DNA from: an uncultured Gammaproteobacteria bacterium
GTDB taxonomy: Bacteria; Pseudomonadota; Gammaproteobacteria; Pseudomonadales; UBA5518
NCBI GenBank assembly: GCA_903921135.1
Contig: CAIXOY010000138.1
Coordinates: forward strand, 1 to 12,110
DNA length: 12,110 nucleotides
Reading direction: 5' to 3'
The translations under genes and the position numbers were made by a program. Positions 1 through 6,914 of the stretch are shown piece by piece (the first letter of the stretch is position 1; every line of letters begins with the position of its first letter). The notes beneath the pieces were generated by a model. The model was not told where the DNA came from and searched no databases. It worked only from the letters and a program-made list of their open reading frames with translations.

Positions 1-1852
1 CGCGCGCTGCCAGATCTTCGGGGTGCGCCAGCAGATGATCCCGGCGCGGGCCCTTGGTGAGGCGGCGGCTGTTGTGCATCCAGGAATTGTTGCTGCGCAC
101 ATGGCGCCGGCCGATCAGCAGCAGTTGCTCCTGTGCGAAGGCGGGCTCCTGCCACAGACGCTCCAGTTCTGCGGGGATTGCCGCCGGCAGGCAGTCGATG
201 CTGCCGTCCTCGGTGCAAAGCCGCTCGGGAAGTGAAGGCCTGAGCGCTCCCAGATCGATGCCGTGCGGCGCTGCCTGCAGCGCCGCGAGGCTGAGCGCAT
301 GTGCGTTGCCTGCCGCAGCGCCGTAAGGGCCCGCCTGAAGGAGCAGATCGAGCATCTCTGCGGGGGGAGCTACAGGCGGCGCTGTCGTTCCGGCCAGGCG
401 TGCATCGGCCTCGGCAAGCCCGGCGAAGATTTCCCAGTCGTGCAAGCCGCCCTCGGGCCTGGGCAGCGCAGGCGCGTTGTAGCGCGTGGTGTTGCGCACC
501 GCGAAACGGTGGAAGGCGATGTCGTAGTGATCGTGCTCCAGCGAGGTGGTGGGTGGCAGGATCAGCGTGGCGTGACGGGTGCTTTCGTTCAGGTAGAAAT
601 CGATGGCAAGCATGAAATCCAGATCGGCGAGCGCGGCATCCAGACGCGCGCCGTTCGGCGTGGAGAGCACCGGATTGCCGGCCACCGTCACCAGTGCACG
701 CACCTGCCCGTCACCCGGTGTGAGCATTTCCTCGGCGAGTGCGGCCACCGGGAATTCGCCGCTGAAGTCCGGGTAGCCACGCACGCGGCTGCGTTTGCGC
801 GCGAAGGAGCCGCGCTGGTGGTCTGCCGGGCCCGCGCCCATCACGGCAGGGTGCGTGAGCAGCGTGCCGCCCTCGCGGTCGAGGTTGCCGGTGAGCAGGT
901 TGAGCACTTGTATCGCCCATTGGCAGAGCGCGCCGAAGCGTTGTGTGGAGACGCCCATGCGGCCATGGCACGCCGCCGACGGTGCTGCCGCGAAGTCCCG
1001 CGCCATGCTCCGTATCGTCCCGGCTGCGATGCCGGTGCGGGTTTGCGCGAGTTCGGGCGTGAAGCGTGCGAGCAACTCGGGCAGTTCTTGCAGTCCGCGC
1101 AACGCAACACCTGCGGGCCCCGGCCGTGCCAGCCCCTCGGTGAGGATCACCTGAAGCATGGCGAGCAGCAGGAAAGCATCGCTGCCCGGGCGCACGAAGT
1201 GGTGTTCGTCGGCCACCGCGGCGGTTTCGGTGCGACGCGGATCGATCACCACCAGCTTGCCGCCGCGCGCCTTGAGCGCCTTCAGCCTGCCGCGGACATC
1301 AGGCACCGTCATGATGCTGCCGTTCGAGGCCATCGGGTTGTAGCCGATCAGCAGCAGGTGCTGCGAGCGGTCGATGTCGGGAATCGGCTGCAGGAACTGG
1401 TGCCCGTACATCCACAGGCAGATCAGGTGATGCGGCAACTGGTCTGCAGAGGTGGCGGAGTAGTGGTTGCGCGTGCCGAGCCGCTTGAGGAAGAGATTGG
1501 CGTGCGTCATCAGGCCCCAGTTGTGGACGTTGGGGTTGCCGCGGTAGATGGCGACGGCGTCGGGGCCGTGCTGCTCGCGTAGCGCGCGCAGGCGCTGCGC
1601 TGCGAGGCTGAATGCCTCGTCCCAGCCGATCTCGCGCCAGGTGTCACCCTCGCGCAGCAGCGGGCGGCGCAGGCGGTCCGGGTCGTCCTGTATGTCCGCG
1701 AGCGCGGTTGCCTTGGGGCAGATGTAGCCGCGACTGAAGGGGTCTTCGGCGTCACCCTGGATGCTTGTGACGCGACCGTCCTCGACGCGGATCGCGAGGC
1801 CGCAGATCGCCTCGCACAGATGACAGGCGCGGAAGTGTGTGGTGGCGCTCAT
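1..1852 (-). CDS. Molybdopterin-dependent oxidoreductase (formate dehydrogenase/nitrate reductase-like, MopB family), C terminus cut by window edge
   Basis: Reading leftwards from the ATG at 1852-1850, the frame stays open for 617 codons to the window edge. The N terminus has the [4Fe-4S] motif CX2CX3C (C10, C13, C17) with the fourth ligand C45 in GYICPK. The pterin-binding core follows, with LLLIGYNPMASNG and KLVVIDPRRTETA, then LLTGNLDREGG and VAGNPVLSTPNGARLD. Near the edge RSNNSWMHNSRRLTKG marks the C-terminal molybdopterin-dinucleotide-binding domain, so probably only about 100 residues are missing. The region where related enzymes carry a Cys or Sec molybdenum ligand reads YSATSAD (131-137), without either. 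A strong AAGGAG site lies 7 bases upstream, at 1865-1860. The start overlaps the stop of the upstream esterase (ATGA), so the pair is probably co-translated. No twin-arginine signal is seen, suggesting a cytoplasmic enzyme. The substrate cannot be told from sequence. Confidence 0.93.
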   Translation of the reverse strand, partial: MSATTHFRACHLCEAICGLAIRVEDGRVTSIQGDAEDPFSRGYICPKATALADIQDDPDRLRRPLLREGDTWREIGWDEAFSLAAQRLRALREQHGPDAVAIYRGNPNVHNWGLMTHANLFLKRLGTRNHYSATSADQLPHHLICLWMYGHQFLQPIPDIDRSQHLLLIGYNPMASNGSIMTVPDVRGRLKALKARGGKLVVIDPRRTETAAVADEHHFVRPGSDAFLLLAMLQVILTEGLARPGPAGVALRGLQELPELLARFTPELAQTRTGIAAGTIRSMARDFAAAPSAACHGRMGVSTQRFGALCQWAIQVLNLLTGNLDREGGTLLTHPAVMGAGPADHQRGSFARKRSRVRGYPDFSGEFPVAALAEEMLTPGDGQVRALVTVAGNPVLSTPNGARLDAALADLDFMLAIDFYLNESTRHATLILPPTTSLEHDHYDIAFHRFAVRNTTRYNAPALPRPEGGLHDWEIFAGLAEADARLAGTTAPPVAPPAEMLDLLLQAGPYGAAAGNAHALSLAALQAAPHGIDLGALRPSLPERLCTEDGSIDCLPAAIPAELERLWQEPAFAQEQLLLIGRRHVRSNNSWMHNSRRLTKGPRRDHLLAHPEDLAAR

Positions 1853-2808
1853 GCCTCGGCTCCTTCGTGCAGACAGAGGAGTTCACGCACGGCCTCCACG
1901 CGCTTGCCCATGGCGGCGCGCGTGGCCTCCGAGGTGGGCACGGTGTCGATCGCGTGGATGGTGCCGCGTGTCTGGTTGAGTCTCACCGTCGCGCCTGTAG
2001 CGGCAAGGCGTTTGGCATAGGCGATGGCCTCGTCGCGCAGCGGGTCGAACTCCGCCGTCTCGACGTAGGCCGCAGGCAGGCCGGAGAGATCCTGGCGGTG
2101 CGCGGGCGATGCATAACGCGGGGGTGGGTCGGTGGGGCCGCCGCGCAGGTAGATGTCCCACATGATGCGGTTGGCGCCAGCCGTCCAGAGAGGCGTGTCG
2201 GTGAAGGCCTGCGCGGATGGGCTGCTGCAGGAGGCGTCCGTCACCGGGTAAAGCAGTATCTGCGCGCGCAGGGGAATGCCCTCGTCTTTGGCCCGCTGCG
2301 CGAGCCCTGCGGCCAGTGCGCCGCCGGCGCTGTCGCCCATCACGCCGATGCGAGCGGGGTCCACCCCCATTTCCTCCGCTCGCTCGACCACCCGGCGCAG
2401 GCAGGCCATGCAATCGTCGAACTGCGCGGGGAAGGGCGCCGAGGTCGAGAGGCGGTAATCGACCACGAAGACCTTGCAGCCTGTTTCGCGCGCGATGTGC
2501 TGTGCGTTGTCGAGGTGGATCGCGGCGTAGGTCATGAAAAACGCACCGCCGTGGCAGTAGATCAGGGCGGGAGAGGGATCCGCGGACCCTGCCGCGCTCA
2601 CCTCGATCATGGGTACCGGGTGGCCCTGACCCGTGCGCACGGTGTGGCGCACGATGCGGATGCCGGGCTTCCACCGGTGCAGCAGCCGCTGCGCGGCGAT
2701 CAACAGGCTGAGCAGCCGCAGCAGCCAGAGGCTGTTGCGCACCGGCAGCGCCGGGAACTTGCTGAATTCCGGGAGGATGGTGTACTTGCCGCCGGTCTCG
2801 TCTGCCAT
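1849..2808 (-). CDS. Alpha/beta hydrolase, hormone-sensitive-lipase (family IV) esterase
   Basis: This 319-residue protein has the normal length and all hallmarks of the HSL/family IV carboxylesterases. The oxyanion-hole motif HGGAFF starts at H86. The nucleophile elbow GDSAGG has S160 as catalytic Ser. D255 in EFDPLRDEA and H285 in GTIHAI complete the probable triad. An N-terminal stretch (residues 25-46) is hydrophobic with scattered Arg, more like a cap helix than a membrane anchor. The frame stays open far upstream, antisense to the next gene, but the ATG at 2808 is preferred: a GGAG lies 7 bases before it (2819-2816), and an upstream ATG at 2844 would sit inside the likely promoter. Its stop overlaps the start of the molybdopterin oxidoreductase, suggesting an esterase-oxidoreductase operon, perhaps one that hydrolyses an ester or lactone in a catabolic pathway. 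The true substrate is unknown. Confidence 0.93.
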   Translation of the reverse strand: MADETGGKYTILPEFSKFPALPVRNSLWLLRLLSLLIAAQRLLHRWKPGIRIVRHTVRTGQGHPVPMIEVSAAGSADPSPALIYCHGGAFFMTYAAIHLDNAQHIARETGCKVFVVDYRLSTSAPFPAQFDDCMACLRRVVERAEEMGVDPARIGVMGDSAGGALAAGLAQRAKDEGIPLRAQILLYPVTDASCSSPSAQAFTDTPLWTAGANRIMWDIYLRGGPTDPPPRYASPAHRQDLSGLPAAYVETAEFDPLRDEAIAYAKRLAATGATVRLNQTRGTIHAIDTVPTSEATRAAMGKRVEAVRELLCLHEGAEA

Positions 2809-2839
2809 CGCTCTGCTCCGCGTGTTCGCCTGCGGCCGG

Positions 2840-2869
2840 AGCATAGCGGCGCCTTGCTCGGGGCGTCGA
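2840..2869 (-). promoter_or_regulatory. Possible sigma-70-type promoter of the esterase/oxidoreductase operon
   Basis: On the minus strand, TCGACG (2869-2864) and TATGCT (2845-2840) are separated by 18 bases and each match the consensus at 4 of 6 positions. A start about 7 bases after the -10 would give a leader of roughly 25 bases containing the GGAG site. This is a match by eye only. Confidence 0.3.
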
Positions 2870-2889
2870 GCCGCGATTGGGCGCCGCAA

Positions 2890-2917
2890 TTGACGCGCAC
2901 GCGCTGCTTGCTGTTTT
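2890..2917 (+). promoter_or_regulatory. Possible promoter of the LLM oxidoreductase/methyltransferase pair
   Basis: A good -35-like TTGACG lies at 2890-2895 in the divergent gap. At suitable spacing only the poor -10-like TGTTTT (2912-2917) is present. It would give a short leader before the ATG at 2956. The -35 is convincing and the -10 is not. Confidence 0.25.
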
Positions 2918-2955
2918 CTGCACTCCCCCGATGGCAGCGATGACGGAGTACCCGC

Positions 2956-3852
2956 ATGAAGATAGGCGTGATTCCCCTGTTCCGGCGCGGCATTGTCTGC
3001 GATCCCGACTGGATCGCCGAGCTTGTGGCCATGCTCGACGAGGAAGACGTGGAGTCGCTCTGGGGCGTGGAGCACGTGCTCGTTGCCGAGAACTACAAGC
3101 CCAACTACCCCTATTCGGCAGACGGCAGGATGCCCACCGACGAGCTCACGTCCATGCCCGATCCGCTCGCCTGGCTCACCTTCGCCGCGGCGCACTCGCG
3201 CCGCATCAAGGTCGCCACCGGCGTGTTGATCCTGCCGCAATACAGCCCGGTGCAACTCGCCAAACGTCTCGCCACCCTCGATCAGCTGACGCGCGGACGC
3301 GTGATGCTGGGTGTCGGGCTCGGCTGGCAGGAAGAAGAGTACGCGGCACTCAACATCCCCTTCGCCGAGCGCGGCCGGCGCATGGACGAGAACATCCGCG
3401 CGATGCGTGCGCTGTGGACGCAGTCGCCCGCGTCTTTCGAGGGCGAATTCCTGCGTTTCGACCGCGTCTTCTGCGATGTACCCGTCGTGCAGCCGGGCGG
3501 CGTGCCGATCATCGTGGGCGGCAGCACGAGCGCCGCGGCGCGACGCGCGGGGCGCCTGGGCAACGGCTTTTACCCCTACGTGATCTCCCCGGAAGACCTG
3601 GCCTTGCGGATGCACGAGCTCGAGGCCGCGGCGCAGGAGGCAGGCCGTGACCCGGCGGCGGTGGAACTCACCGTCTGGCCCGGCAGCTGGCAGTTCCGCG
3701 GCTCGCTCGATCCGGAGCTGATGCGCCGTTACCTCACGCTTCCCGTGGGTCGCGTGATGATCGCGCAACACGAGGGCGACACGCCGGACATTCCGGGCCT
3801 GCGCACGCTGATCCGGCGCACGCGGGACGTGCTGGGGAGCCTCGGGGCATGA
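2956..3852 (+). CDS. LLM-class flavin/F420-dependent oxidoreductase (Rv2161c-like subfamily)
   Basis: The 298-residue protein is a luciferase-like TIM-barrel oxidoreductase. It begins MKIGVIPLF and contains WGVEHVLV, VATGVLILPQYSPVQLAKRLATLD (residues about 90-110 onward), LTRGRVMLGVGLGWQEEEY, and PFAERGRRMDENIRAMRALW. This order of motifs is typical of the TIGR03619 (F420, Rv2161c) subfamily. VPIIVGGSTSAAARRAGRLG continues the barrel. Such enzymes use F420 or FMN to oxidise or reduce small organic substrates; the cofactor cannot be decided here, and F420 use in proteobacteria is less common than in actinobacteria. GGAG at 2945-2948 lies 7 bases before the ATG. The stop overlaps the start of the methyltransferase gene (ATGA), and the gene is divergent from the esterase, so the two transcription units may share control. 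Confidence 0.92.
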   Translation: MKIGVIPLFRRGIVCDPDWIAELVAMLDEEDVESLWGVEHVLVAENYKPNYPYSADGRMPTDELTSMPDPLAWLTFAAAHSRRIKVATGVLILPQYSPVQLAKRLATLDQLTRGRVMLGVGLGWQEEEYAALNIPFAERGRRMDENIRAMRALWTQSPASFEGEFLRFDRVFCDVPVVQPGGVPIIVGGSTSAAARRAGRLGNGFYPYVISPEDLALRMHELEAAAQEAGRDPAAVELTVWPGSWQFRGSLDPELMRRYLTLPVGRVMIAQHEGDTPDIPGLRTLIRRTRDVLGSLGA

Positions 3853-4469
3853 GCGCGGAGCGCCTCGACTGGATCTATGCCGCCACCGATGCGGCAGACC
3901 TTCAGCGCCGCTACGACGCGTGGGCCGAGCACTATGACGCGGACATGGGCGCGCTCGACTGGGCGGCACCGGGTGCAGCGGCCGCGCAGTGCCTCGCGCA
4001 CGGCGGCCGCGGGGGCGTGGTGCTGGATGCGGGTTGCGGAACGGGGCAGGTGGGAGTGGCGCTGCGTGCGGGTGGTGCCGCTCGGGTGATCGGTATCGAT
4101 TTCTCCGCGGGCATGTTGGGCAGGGCAGCGTTGACGGGTGCCTACGACGAACTGCTGCAGGCATCCCTTGCGGAGGCGCTGCCACTTGCGCCGGGCAGCC
4201 TCGATGCCGTCGTGAGCGTAGGTGTGTTCACCTTCGGCCACGTCAGCCCGGAACCGCTTGCTGCCTTGGGCGGCTTGCTGCGTCCCGGCGGCACGATCAC
4301 CCTCAGCTTCCGCGATGATGTGTTCCGCGATCTGGGATTTGCGGCGGCCGTTGCGGTACTGCGTGAGTCCGCCGGCTGGTCGCTGCTGCAGTGCAGTGAG
4401 CCCGCGCCGCTGGTGACCGAGCACGGCGAGGGAGTGCCGATGCGCGTGTGGACGTGGCGTGTGAGGTGA
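3849..4469 (+). CDS. Class I SAM-dependent methyltransferase, METTL27/WBSCR27-like
   Basis: A 206-residue Rossmann-fold methyltransferase. RYDAWAEHYDADM (residues 21-33) is the N-terminal signature of the METTL27/WBSCR27-like group. Motif I is VLDAGCGTG (58-66), followed by the acidic ribose-binding segment VIGIDFSAGML. Later motifs are LDAVVSVGVFTFGHV and LLRPGGTITLSFR. The ATG overlaps the preceding stop, and GGGGAG at 3834-3839, inside the upstream gene, can serve as its own ribosome site 9 bases away. No target is evident; a small molecule is more likely than RNA or DNA because no extra recognition domain is present. Tight coupling to the LLM oxidoreductase suggests a shared substrate pathway, but this is inference. 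Confidence 0.9.
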   Translation: MSAERLDWIYAATDAADLQRRYDAWAEHYDADMGALDWAAPGAAAAQCLAHGGRGGVVLDAGCGTGQVGVALRAGGAARVIGIDFSAGMLGRAALTGAYDELLQASLAEALPLAPGSLDAVVSVGVFTFGHVSPEPLAALGGLLRPGGTITLSFRDDVFRDLGFAAAVAVLRESAGWSLLQCSEPAPLVTEHGEGVPMRVWTWRVR

Positions 4470-4495
4470 CCTGAACCGGATCCGGCGTGTACGAT
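4466..4495 (+). promoter_or_regulatory. Possible promoter ahead of the PYP-kinase pair
   Basis: GTGACC (4466-4471, over the methyltransferase stop) and TACGAT (4490-4495) match sigma-70 boxes at 4 of 6 positions each, 18 bases apart. A perfect 10-base palindrome CCGGATCCGG (4476-4485) sits between them and could be an operator. The 60-base gap is also short enough for read-through from the methyltransferase gene. Confidence 0.25.
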
Positions 4496-4529
4496 TCCCG
4501 CCCGAAACGAAAACCCCTTCGAGGTCCGG

Positions 4530-4904
4530 ATGCCGATGCGGTTCGATCAGGCTGAGCTTGCGTCCGCGCTTGAAGCCGCCACGGATGCCACGCTCGATAC
4601 GCTGCCGTTCGGTGTGATCGGGTTCGGCCCGGATGGTCTCGTCACGCGCTACAACAGCACCGAGTCGCAGGGTGCCGGTTACAGTGCCGAGCGCGTGATG
4701 GGTCGGCATCTCTTCATCGACGTCGCCCCCTGCATGAACAACTACCTGGTAGCCCAGCGTTTCGAGGACGAAGCCACTCTGGACGCCCAACTCGATTACA
4801 CCTTCACCTTCCGTGTTCGTCCCACGCCGGTGCGCCTGCGCCTGTTGCGGAGCCCATCGCTGGCCACGCGCTACGTGGTGGTGCTGCGCCCGGCTGACGA
4901 CTGA
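4530..4904 (+). CDS. pyp: Photoactive yellow protein (PYP)-family PAS photoreceptor
   Basis: The protein has 124 residues; classical Halorhodospira halophila PYP has 125 and, aligned from memory, matches with an offset of one through the chromophore region. Shared features are LPFGVI (25-30), YN (Y41, equivalent to Y42), E45 (E46), DVAPC with C68 (the chromophore-bearing C69), and YTF...PT (90-99). In PYP this Cys carries p-coumaric acid by a thioester, and Tyr and Glu hydrogen-bond its phenolate. T50, R52 and M100 of classical PYP appear replaced by A49, Y51 and V96, and a few residues are missing between C68 and Y90. It is a single soluble domain without output. GAGG (4521-4524) lies 5 bases before the chosen ATG; a second ATG at 4536 is possible. 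The stop lies 2 bases before the hybrid kinase start, making that kinase the likely partner. A PYP fold is very likely; that it carries chromophore is inference. Confidence 0.85.
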   Translation: MPMRFDQAELASALEAATDATLDTLPFGVIGFGPDGLVTRYNSTESQGAGYSAERVMGRHLFIDVAPCMNNYLVAQRFEDEATLDAQLDYTFTFRVRPTPVRLRLLRSPSLATRYVVVLRPADD

Positions 4905-4906
4905 CC

Positions 4907-6829
4907 GTGGTGGCCGAATCCCTCCTGCAGGAGAACGAGCGCCTCCTGCGTTTTCTCTATCAGGTCCCCAGCGGGATCCTGATGATGCGCCGTGACGGCA
5001 CCATCGAGATGCTGAACCCCGAGGCCACGCGGCTGCTGGTCCCCGTGCAGCCGCATCTCCTGAACCTCTTCGATGCGCTATCGGGAAGTGCGCCGGAGTT
5101 GCGTGAGGACATTGCCGCCTTTGGAGCGCCGAGTGGGCTGGTCTGGGAGCAGCGCCGCCTGCGGTTGAAAGCGCAGGGCGCGAATGCCCCGGAGGTGATG
5201 GTCGTCGTGACCATCTACCGGCTCGAATCCGACGCCTTCATGGTGTCCATTCAGGAGAACAGCGCAACGCTCAGTTTCGAGCAGGAACTCCTGCGCAGTG
5301 CCGAGGCGCTGCGCGAGAGCGAGAAACGCTTCCGCCTGATGGCCGACTCCTCGCCCGCGATGATCTGGACCTCGACGGCAGACGGCAGCGGGGACTACTA
5401 CAACCGCACCTGGCTCGACTTCACGGGTCGTGCCCTTGAAGAAGAAATCAACGATGGCTGGATAGAGGGCATACACCCCGAAGATCGCGATCGCGCCATT
5501 GCCGGGTACCTGCAGTCGCTTGCCGAGCAAGGCTCCTTGCAGGAGGAGTACCGTATGCGACGCCATGACGGCTCCTGGCGATGGGTGCTGGATCGCGCTG
5601 CGCCCTGTTTCACGCCCGAGGGTGTGTTTGCGGGCCATATCGGCTCCTGCGTCGATATCACCGAGCGCATCGAGGCGGCCCAGGCGCAGGCCGAGGCCAC
5701 GCGTGCTGCTGCCGCGGCCAATGAGGCCAAGAGCCGCTTTCTCGCGACCGTCTCGCACGAGATCCGTACACCGCTAACCGCGATCCTCGGTCTGGGCGAG
5801 CTCGCCGCCTCGGAGCCCGAGGAGGCGCGTCTCAGGGAGTACGTCGGCCTGATCCGTGACGCGGGCACACATCTGCTCGCGCTGATCAACGACCTGCTGG
5901 ATGTCTCCAAACTCGAAGCCGGCGCGGTGGCGCTGGAACACACGTCCTTCAACCTCCGGGAGGTGCTGGATGCCACCCAGGCTTCGCTGGCGCAAACCGC
6001 GTCCACGCGGGGGCTCGGCCTGTTTCTGGATGTGGACGCACTGCTCCCTCAGCGGGTGACGGGTGATCCGCTGCGGTTGCGGCAGGTGCTCCTCAACCTG
6101 CTGTCGAATGCGATCAAGTTCACGCCTGCGGGACGGGTGGAGCTGCAGGTCGATGCCTCGGATGGCGGCATCCGTTTCGCCGTCCGGGACACGGGCATCG
6201 GCCTCAGCCCCGGCCAGATGAAGCGGGTTTTCGAACCCTTCACCCAGGCCGACGAATCCACCACCCGGCGTTTCGGGGGGACCGGACTCGGCCTCAGCAT
6301 CAGCGCAGATCTGGTGCGGTTGATGGGTGGCGAGATCAGCGTCGCCTCGGTGCCGGGACAAGGCGCCTGTTTTTCCTTCGTGTTGCCGCTGCAGCCCGCA
6401 CTCGAGGCTCCCGGCGCGGACCGCCCGGCGGCAGGGGCGGGCACGGCCCTGCGCGGTCGGCGCGTCCTGCTGGTCGAGGACATGCCGGTCAACCAGCTGG
6501 TGGCGCGCAAATTCCTCGAACGCGAGGGTCTGGTGGTGAGCATCGCCGACAACGGCGCGCGCGCCGTCGAGATGGTCTGCGCCGCGCCGCAGGCGGTCGA
6601 TCTCGTGCTCATGGACGTCCACATGCCGGAGATGGACGGTCTGGAAGCCACCCGGCAGCTGCGTGAGCGCCTCGGCGATGCCTGCCCTCCCATCGTCGCC
6701 ATGACGGCCTATGCCCTGCCCGAGGAACTCGAGCGCTGCCGCCTGGCCGGCATGGACTATTGCCTGAGCAAGCCCGTGGATGCGAAGCTCTTGATCGCAA
6801 CGCTCGCGCGCCACGTCCGTACGCAGTGA
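4907..6829 (+). CDS. Soluble hybrid sensor histidine kinase (PAS-PAS-HisKA-HATPase-REC), probable PYP partner
   Basis: A 640-residue protein read from GTG at 4907, 2 bases after the PYP stop; the frame is closed by a stop at 4895-4897, so no earlier usual start exists. No clear ribosome site is seen, pointing to translational coupling. Domains: PAS about 12-115 (VPSGILMMRRDGTIEMLNPE); a short coiled linker; PAS_3-type PAS about 135-255, ending in the PAC-like GSCVDITERIE; HisKA with phospho-acceptor H284 in SHEIRTP; HATPase with LLSNAIKF (N box), DTGIGL (G1), FEPFTQAD and GGTGLGLSI (G2); and a C-terminal REC about 518-635 with E524/D525, phospho-acceptor D570 in LMDVHMPEMDG, T600 and K622. 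There are no membrane segments, so it acts in the cytoplasm. All kinase and receiver catalytic residues are present. The lack of an output domain implies phosphorelay to an Hpt or regulator encoded elsewhere. Confidence 0.95.
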   Translation: MVAESLLQENERLLRFLYQVPSGILMMRRDGTIEMLNPEATRLLVPVQPHLLNLFDALSGSAPELREDIAAFGAPSGLVWEQRRLRLKAQGANAPEVMVVVTIYRLESDAFMVSIQENSATLSFEQELLRSAEALRESEKRFRLMADSSPAMIWTSTADGSGDYYNRTWLDFTGRALEEEINDGWIEGIHPEDRDRAIAGYLQSLAEQGSLQEEYRMRRHDGSWRWVLDRAAPCFTPEGVFAGHIGSCVDITERIEAAQAQAEATRAAAAANEAKSRFLATVSHEIRTPLTAILGLGELAASEPEEARLREYVGLIRDAGTHLLALINDLLDVSKLEAGAVALEHTSFNLREVLDATQASLAQTASTRGLGLFLDVDALLPQRVTGDPLRLRQVLLNLLSNAIKFTPAGRVELQVDASDGGIRFAVRDTGIGLSPGQMKRVFEPFTQADESTTRRFGGTGLGLSISADLVRLMGGEISVASVPGQGACFSFVLPLQPALEAPGADRPAAGAGTALRGRRVLLVEDMPVNQLVARKFLEREGLVVSIADNGARAVEMVCAAPQAVDLVLMDVHMPEMDGLEATRQLRERLGDACPPIVAMTAYALPEELERCRLAGMDYCLSKPVDAKLLIATLARHVRTQ

Positions 6830-6836
6830 CGCCTTT

Positions 6837-6893
6837 GCACCGGGTTCGCCCGGTGCTGATGCACCCCCGGGAGACCTCGCCCCGCTGAGGGGC
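6837..6893 (+). promoter_or_regulatory. Overlapping hairpins between the kinase and RTX genes (terminator or attenuator-like leader)
   Basis: GCACCGGG (6837-6844) and CCCGGTGC (6849-6856) form a perfect 8-bp stem with a TTCG loop. The second arm can instead pair with GCACC (6861-6865) plus GGG (6869-6871), giving an 8-bp stem with a TGAT loop and a 3-base bulge, so the two folds exclude each other. A further 5-bp hairpin, GCCCC-GCTGA-GGGGC, lies at 6879-6893, just before the GGAG (6903-6906) of the RTX gene. No T-run follows any of them, so a standard intrinsic terminator is doubtful. The region could cause partial termination, processing or leader control. Confidence 0.45.
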
Positions 6894-6914
6894 TCACACT
6901 GCGGAGAACCCCAC

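Noticed and set aside
263..1582. 439-codon plus-strand open frame
   Set aside because: It is antisense to the molybdopterin oxidoreductase, whose frame carries iron-sulphur and pterin motifs. The translation is Arg/His/Gly-rich with no domain; long antisense frames are common at this G+C.
1837..2943. 368-codon plus-strand open frame
   Set aside because: It is antisense to the esterase, which has a complete catalytic triad, and shows no recognisable domain.
2809..4185. Upstream extension of the esterase frame, which stays open to 4185 on the minus strand
   Set aside because: This part is antisense to the LLM oxidoreductase and methyltransferase, has an Arg/Pro/His-rich composition and no motif. 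The esterase family length and ribosome site support the start at 2808.
4476..4485. CCGGATCCGG palindrome as a terminator of the methyltransferase gene
   Set aside because: It has no loop and no T-run. It could be a small operator, but nothing else supports this.
3729..4790. 353-codon minus-strand open frame
   Set aside because: It lies antisense to the methyltransferase and the start of the PYP gene, both supported by family motifs.
4530..4904. Ordinary PAS domain rather than PYP
   Set aside because: The length, DVAPC motif, and Y and E at PYP spacing all fit PYP better. The alternative remains open until chromophore binding is shown.
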